Assembly: GCA_964017155.1 (NCBI GenBank) | Contig: OZ024856.1 | Span: 40,428,045-40,492,044 of the forward strand | DNA: 64,000 nt | Reading direction: 5' to 3' | DNA from: Oasisia sp. SBJ-2009 | Lineage: Eukaryota > Annelida > Polychaeta > Sabellida > Siboglinidae | In this document: positions 58,133 to 64,000 of the stretch, one piece after another | Numbering within the stretch: position 1 is the stretch's first letter | How the letters are laid out: every line of letters starts with the position of its first letter | Notes under the pieces: model-generated | Databases searched by the model: none | What the model saw: only the letters and a program-made list of their open reading frames with translations | What the model was told of the DNA's origin: nothing | Made by a program: the position numbers and the translations under genes

Positions 58133-60490
58133 CTGGCACAGACATCAGGTTCACCTGACACAGGCATCAGGTTCACCTGACACAGACATCAGGTTCACTT
58201 GACACAGACATCAGGTTCACCTGACACAGACATCAGGTTCACTTGACACAGACACCAGGTTCACCTGACACAGACATCAGGTTCACCTGACACAGACATC
58301 AGGTTCACTTGACACAGACACCAGGTTCACCTGACACAGACACCAGGTTCACTTGACACAGACACCAGGTTCACCTGACACAGACATCAGGTTCACCTAA
58401 CACAGACATCAGGTTCACCTAACACAGACATCAGGTTCACCTGACACAGACATCAGGTTCACCTGACACAGACATCAGGTTCACCTGACACAGACATCAG
58501 GTTCACCTAACACAGACATCAGGTTCACCTGACACAGACACCAGGTTCACTTGACACAGACATCAGGTTCACCTGACACAGACATCAGGTTCACCTGACA
58601 CCGACATCAGGTTCACCTAACACAGACATCAGGTTCACCTAACACAGATACCAGGTTCACCTAACACAGACACCAGGTTCACTTGACACAGACATCAGGT
58701 TCACCTGACACAGACACCAGGTTCACCTGACACAGACACCAGGTTCACTTGACACAGACATCAGGTTCACCTAACACAGATACCAGGTTCACCTGACACA
58801 GACACCAGGTTCACTTGACACAGACATCAGGTTCACCTGACACAGACATCAGGTTCACCTGACACAGACATCAGGTTCACCTAACACAGACATCAGGTTC
58901 ACCTAACACAGACACCAGGTTCACTTGACACAGACATCAGGTTCACCTGACACAGACACCAGGTTCACCTGACACAAACATCAGGTTCACCTGACACAAA
59001 CATCAGGTTCACCTAACACAGACATCAGGTTCACCTGACACAGACATCAGGTTCACCTAACACAGACATCAGGTTCACCTAACACAGACATCAGGTTCAC
59101 CTGACACAGACATCAGGTTCACCTAACACAGACATCAGGTTCACCTAACACAGACATCAGGTTCACCTGACACAGACACCAGTTTCACTTGACACAGACA
59201 TCAGGTTCACCTGACACAGACATCAGGTTCACCTGACACAGACATCAGGTTCACCTGACACAGACATCAGGTTCACCTAACACAGACATCAGGTTCACCT
59301 GACACAGACATCAGGTTCACCTGACACAGACACCAGGTTCACTTGACACAGACAACAGGTTCACCTGACACAGACATCAGGTTCACCTGACACAGACATC
59401 AGGTTCACCTAACACAGACATCAGGTTCACCTAACACAGACATCAGGTTCACCTAACACAGACATCAGGTTCACCTGACACAGACACCAGGTTCACTTGA
59501 CACAGACACCAGGTTCACCTGACACAGACACCAGGTTCACCTGACACAAACACCAGGTTCACCTGACACAGACATCAGGTTCACTTGACACAGACACCAG
59601 GTTCACCTAACACAGACACCAGGTTCACCTGACACAGACATCAGGTTCACTTGACACAGACACCAGGTTCACCTGACACAGACACCAGGTTCACTTGACA
59701 CAGACACCAGGTTCACCTGACACAGACACCAGGTTCACTTGACACAGACACCAGGTTCACCTGACACAGACATCAGGTTCACTTGACACAGATATCAGGT
59801 TCACCTGACACAGACACCAGGTTCACTTGACACAGACACCAGGTTCACCTGACACAGACACCAGGTTCACTTGACACAGATATCAGGTTCACCTGACACA
59901 GATATCAGGTTCACCTGACACAGACACCAGGTTCACTTGACACAGACACCAGGTTCACCTGACACAGACACCAGGTTCACCTGACACAGACACCAGGTTC
60001 ACCTGACACAGACACCAGGTTCACTTGACACAGATATCAGGTTCACCTGACACAGATATCAGGTTCACCTGACACAGACACCAGGTTCACCTGACACAGA
60101 CACCAGGTTCACTTGACACAGACACCAGGTTCACTTGACACAGACATCAGGTTCCCCTGACACAGACACCAGGTTCACTTGACACAGACATCAGGTTCAC
60201 CTGACACAGACACCAGGTTCACTTGACACAGACATCAGGTTCACCTGACACAGACATCAGGTTCACCTGACACAGACACCAGGTTCACTTGACACAGACA
60301 CCAGGTTCACTTGACACAGACATCAGGTTCCCCTGACACAGACACCAGGTTCACTTGACACAGACATCAGGTTCACCTGACACAGACACCAGGTTCACTT
60401 GACACAGACATCAGGTTCGCCTGACACAGACATCAGGTTCACCTGACACAGACACCAGGTTCACTTGACACAGACATCAGGTTCACCTGA
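58133..60490. repeat. 22-bp minisatellite, about 107 copies
   Basis: Units contain acacagaca(t/c)caggttcac followed by ctg, cta or ttg. From about 59560 on, ctg and ttg units tend to alternate, giving a 44-bp dimer. On the - strand each unit contains TGTGTCAG/GTGAAC, an acceptor-donor juxtaposition like those in the TRIP11 arrays. Left-edge units near 58095-58135 are degenerate. Confidence 0.96.
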
Positions 60491-60820
60491 CCCAGGTATA
60501 TATGTATATATATATATATATATATATACATATATATAATCTACATACACACACATGCGCACACACACGCATACAGGCTTCAATTTTTAGTTCTCTATTG
60601 TGTTTAATTGTTTTCAATCTTGGAAAAACCCACAGATATCCATCGAGTCTATTACTGCCAACAATAATTGTATTTTATGTTCAATATTAGTGGTGTTGTC
60701 TAATCATAGATGCAACATGTATTAGAACAATTTGTGTAATTATAATGCGACACCTCTTAACGACTTTGCAGATCAATATGCATCATCCTAGACATGGCAT
60801 CGTCAATTCTTCTTTAATCC

Positions 60821-60870
<50 letters not shown>

Positions 60871-61764
60871 GTATCATGAATGAATGAATGAACATTTTGA
60901 ATGAATGAACATTTAATTCATGACTGCTAGATATGCATAACCTGTGTGGCTTAATTATGTATAACCAAACTAATTTTATTTTCAATACATCTTCAAACGG
61001 CTATAATTATAATTGTATTTTGATAAAGAAGAATATAATTTAATAATTATTGTGTTCCAACAATAGGCCACTAGTTGGGATCATTCAACTTAGCATTTTA
61101 AGATAAATAAATGTAGCATTAACGCCTATAATAATCATCATTGGCATTGCCATTATTTATACTGTACATGCAAAGAGACGAGAGTTCGCCGGCGCACCAT
61201 GTCCCATACTTCATCACACAGCTTCAAAACACAATATTTGTTGAAGTGGTAGACTTCTGTTAATTGTGCATCATTCATTCTGTTATGAAACACTCATGGA
61301 ATTCTATGTCGGCGCCGTCTTGCAAAATACCACATCACTGCAGCCAGTGTATGGGCCACTTATAATACATTGCTCGACTTTTGAGAGCTTGTTTAGCTTC
61401 ATAGATTTTTGACAGTTTACGATGGAAGTTCTACGAGGAGAAGAGACAAGATATGCATTTATTATCGTAAATTGAGTTGTATACAAATCACTTACAAGCA
61501 TCATAACTATTTACAATGCTTCAAGTTACCCAACTTACCAGAAGTCGTCACTTATGAGAAAATTTAAGACTTACGATCGAACTTACAAGATTGTAACATT
61601 CCATCAGAGTTACAACAAATGTTTACATCTTATGTTTTTGAGATTTCTGATTTTTCTTGTAACTACTAGATACGACGCATTTACGAGATCATATGAATTT
61701 GACGTTTCGAGATATCATTAATGATACTGAGTGAAAATGTACACTCAGGTAAGTTACCACTTAA
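60491..61764. other. AT-rich sequence with two TA microsatellites
   Basis: TA runs at 60495-60535 and 60823-60867; a short gaatgaat repeat at 60880-60915. No supported gene. Confidence 0.55.
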
Positions 61765-62623
61765 AGGACAAAAAAGGCAACGGTTTCGCATCATACACCT
61801 AATAGAGTTTATACAAAGTAACAATTTCCACATATACTCAATTTTTTAACGTCAGCGGTTTACTCAGAATGTGACTTTAAAGTCTAAAATTCTAACGAAA
61901 TCCACGATGGTCTAGACGCTGCCATAGGTGAAGGGTTAACTTGGCTTGGCCATTCAGCGCACGGCATTCTATGTCTCTGCTGAAGCCGGTCAGCTTCCTG
62001 CGACGTTGTTAAGGGTCAACAACTTCGAGTCTTCGACAGTTCGTTCAGTTGGCTTGACTTCTAGCAGCTGCTTTTAGACGTGTATCTAAATCTGTGGTTA
62101 AATCTAAACTTTAGTAATTATGCCTTACTGTTCGGCATACGGTTGCAATCATAGTTGAAACAACCGGTAGTATTGAAGCAATGGATTCATATTTGCGGGC
62201 GTACTGTTTGGAATCCCTCCAGTCCAAGTACAGTTCACTTTGCTCGGTCCATTTTGAGGAGAATTGCTTTGAAGTAGACATGTAGACATGTATCATCAGT
62301 TGATGGGATGATTTCAGCGATAACAATAATAGACAACTTTATAGTTACCGTCATCAGCATGTTACGCGAGTTGCCGAGTTGCAGCCATTTCATGACAACA
62401 GCCAAACCCCATGCAGGGAATCTGCGTGGAGAGCGCCTCGATCACCGTCGTGACGTCATTCTTCGTCTAAGATGGAGTTGCTCATAGTATTTGGATGGCT
62501 GGGTGTTAACAAATATTTTTCTGGTAAACCGCTGGCGTTAAAAAATTGAGTATATGTGGAAATTGTTACTTTATATTAACTCTATTAGGTGTATGCCACG
62601 AAACCAATGCATATTTTTGTCCT
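61765..62623. mobile_element. Kolobok-like DNA transposon, internally decayed
   Basis: 859-bp element. Its first 100 bp (61765-61864) and last 100 bp (62524-62623) are inverted copies with high identity, starting AGGACAAAAA. TTAA lies directly outside both ends (61761-61764, 62624-62627). The interior holds a broken THAP zinc finger. TTAA duplications plus a THAP-bearing transposase are features of the Kolobok superfamily; piggyBac shares TTAA but not THAP. Confidence 0.82.
62120..62285 (+). pseudogene. Broken THAP-type zinc finger inside the Kolobok-like element
   Basis: The ATG opens MPYCSAYGCNH, the standard THAP start with the first two zinc cysteines. A frame change and stops follow. 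A second piece in another frame (about 62178-62285) ends CSVHFEENCFE, the C..H half of the C2CH zinc site, then a stop. The spacing between halves is shorter than in intact THAP domains. It is read as the remnant of a transposase DNA-binding domain; no catalytic domain remains. Confidence 0.65.
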
Positions 62624-64000
62624 TTAAACTAGGAACACGTTATACATATCAAATCTAGATACGCGTGTATATGATTCACAGTAAATTAATCAGCATGTCT
62701 GTAAACATAACTAGCATTTATAAGCTTTTTTCATTACACACAACTTATTGCATATTATACTTGTATATCTGAAATTAAAATGTCAGTTTCTTGTGCATTA
62801 AAATTGAATTATCCTTTACTTAACTTGTTGCTTAGCAACAAAATAAGCAAAACCACCAAAATGGATGCCAGATACATATAGCTCTAAGACAAACTGTAGA
62901 ATATTTAGTTGAAATTTTAACTCCAAATGTTTTGTTTGTAGACAGAAACATCAAGTTTGTTTCAACAAGAACTGCATGCAAGACACTCTAATTTATCGAT
63001 ATACTTTTTGGTAATTATGTTAATTAATTAATTATTCTTGATACACTGCGGTCTACGTAATCACAACATAACATGTTTATGTCTGGGACAAGTTCCTTAA
63101 TAACTGCATGTTTCTTTTTTGTAATCCAGACACATTAATTCACAAAGAAATAGCGAGAGCAGGTGATCTTGCAACTAAAGCTTGGATGAGAAAAGACAGA
63201 TCTTATTCAAACCTACCTACATCTAAGTAAAATACAGTTGTTCCCAAACTTTAACATTTGATACAGCAAGGGGATTTTATGAACGAGCTTCATGGCACCA
63301 AGCTTTGGAACATCTCAAAAAAGAATTAAAGGCTGTCTTTGACTGCAAAATCACTATTCTACGTCAACATTATTTTATAATAAAATCAGCAGTTATACCA
63401 GAAACAATGTTTGGTATAAATATGTTCAAAAATGGGTGTTTCAATGATGGTACATATTATTATATTACATGAAGCTGTGGCGTAAATCCAGGCTAGTAAA
63501 CAAGCTGAACAGACAAACAGATCATGTCTGTCACAGTGTCACCCAGTCGCACTTTTCTTATATTAGTTTTTCTTTCAGACACGCTATTACTTAGTGTATT
63601 CGTGATAAGCGTGCAGCACGTATGTGAGTTTGACAGGATGCAAGATTAACAATGTTGTCTTAATTATAAGAGGTTTTTAATTATAAATGTCATGTCTAGT
63701 GACGAAGGTTTTAACGGTGAGGATTATGGCCAACATTTCACAGAGCATTGCTCATTAAACAGAGCTGCACTTTACTAACTAGGGGTTAAACTATTCAGTC
63801 CTAGTTTGCTACCTACAGCTGAACTTGGTCCACAATTCCATGGTTTAAATGTGTCCAAGGTTGTGTAACAAATTGGATTCTTTAAAATTCTAAATAGTCT
63901 GTGAGAGAGATGGGTTAGCATACAGTTTACTGTTTGTGCCTGGGAAACTAAAGATGCGATGGAGGCGTAACTTTACCTAGACATCCCCCCATCTGTCACT
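62624..64000. other. Right end of window, possible coding remnants
   Basis: Mostly AT-rich. On the + strand, an acceptor-like tttttgtaatccag at about 63117-63130 precedes about 33 open codons ending at a stop near 63230 (AGDLATKAWMRKDRSYSNLP). A second open stretch of about 73 codons follows at about 63253-63473. I recognise neither; they may be exons or parts of a mobile element. Confidence 0.3.

Noticed and set aside
52135..64000. TRIP11 N-terminal exons (SSWLGGLG-type start, ALPS helix, first coiled coil)
   Set aside because: I searched the - strand by eye for Trp-Leu-Gly-Gly and coiled-coil patterns with splice sites and found none convincing; only one weak non-coiled candidate at 57974-58064.

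Overview
The window is nuclear DNA of an animal, most likely a marine invertebrate (my guess is a lophotrochozoan such as a mollusc; no lineage-specific marker settles it). It has spliced genes with GT-AG introns, tRNA-derived SINEs, a non-LTR retrotransposon fragment, DNA transposons and a very large amount of micro- and minisatellite DNA. One 200-base run of N marks an assembly gap.

Two conserved genes converge on each other. On the + strand, 6550-12667 is a complete nine-exon APMAP gene (adipocyte plasma membrane-associated protein, a strictosidine-synthase-like six-bladed propeller enzyme on a single membrane anchor). Its exons join in phase into 424 residues. On the - strand, 52134-17041 is TRIP11/GMAP-210, a long coiled-coil golgin. 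Seventeen coding exons join in phase into 1821 residues, from just after the N-terminal region to the true stop codon. The lipid-sensing N-terminal exons are not seen; they lie beyond the window, in the gap, or were missed.

Left flank (1-6549): long alternating purine-pyrimidine hexamer arrays (one about 0.9 kb), a SINE fragment, and a decayed - strand LINE into which two short palindromic foldback-like elements inserted, each with a clean 6-bp target duplication. The interval 12.7-17.0 kb between the two genes has no gene I can support.

The TRIP11 introns are the unusual part. Minisatellites of 17, 18, 19, 20, 25 and 46 bp occupy much of them, and several start exactly at an exon edge. The intron 23358-25116 is almost wholly two arrays. 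One is about 51 copies of a 20-mer that contains the authentic 5' splice site; the other is about 36 copies of a 19-mer that contains the authentic 3' splice site. The intron after exon 52004-52134 starts with about 18 copies of a 25-mer carrying the exon's own CAG/GTGGGT donor. These arrays look like expansions seeded at splice junctions, and I consider them the best lead in the window.

Right flank (52.1-64 kb): gap, GAGT microsatellite, a short CpG-rich coding-like island, a TIR element with a 6-bp duplication, a 2.4-kb 22-bp minisatellite, and an 859-bp element with 100-bp inverted repeats, TTAA target duplications and a broken THAP zinc finger (Kolobok-like).
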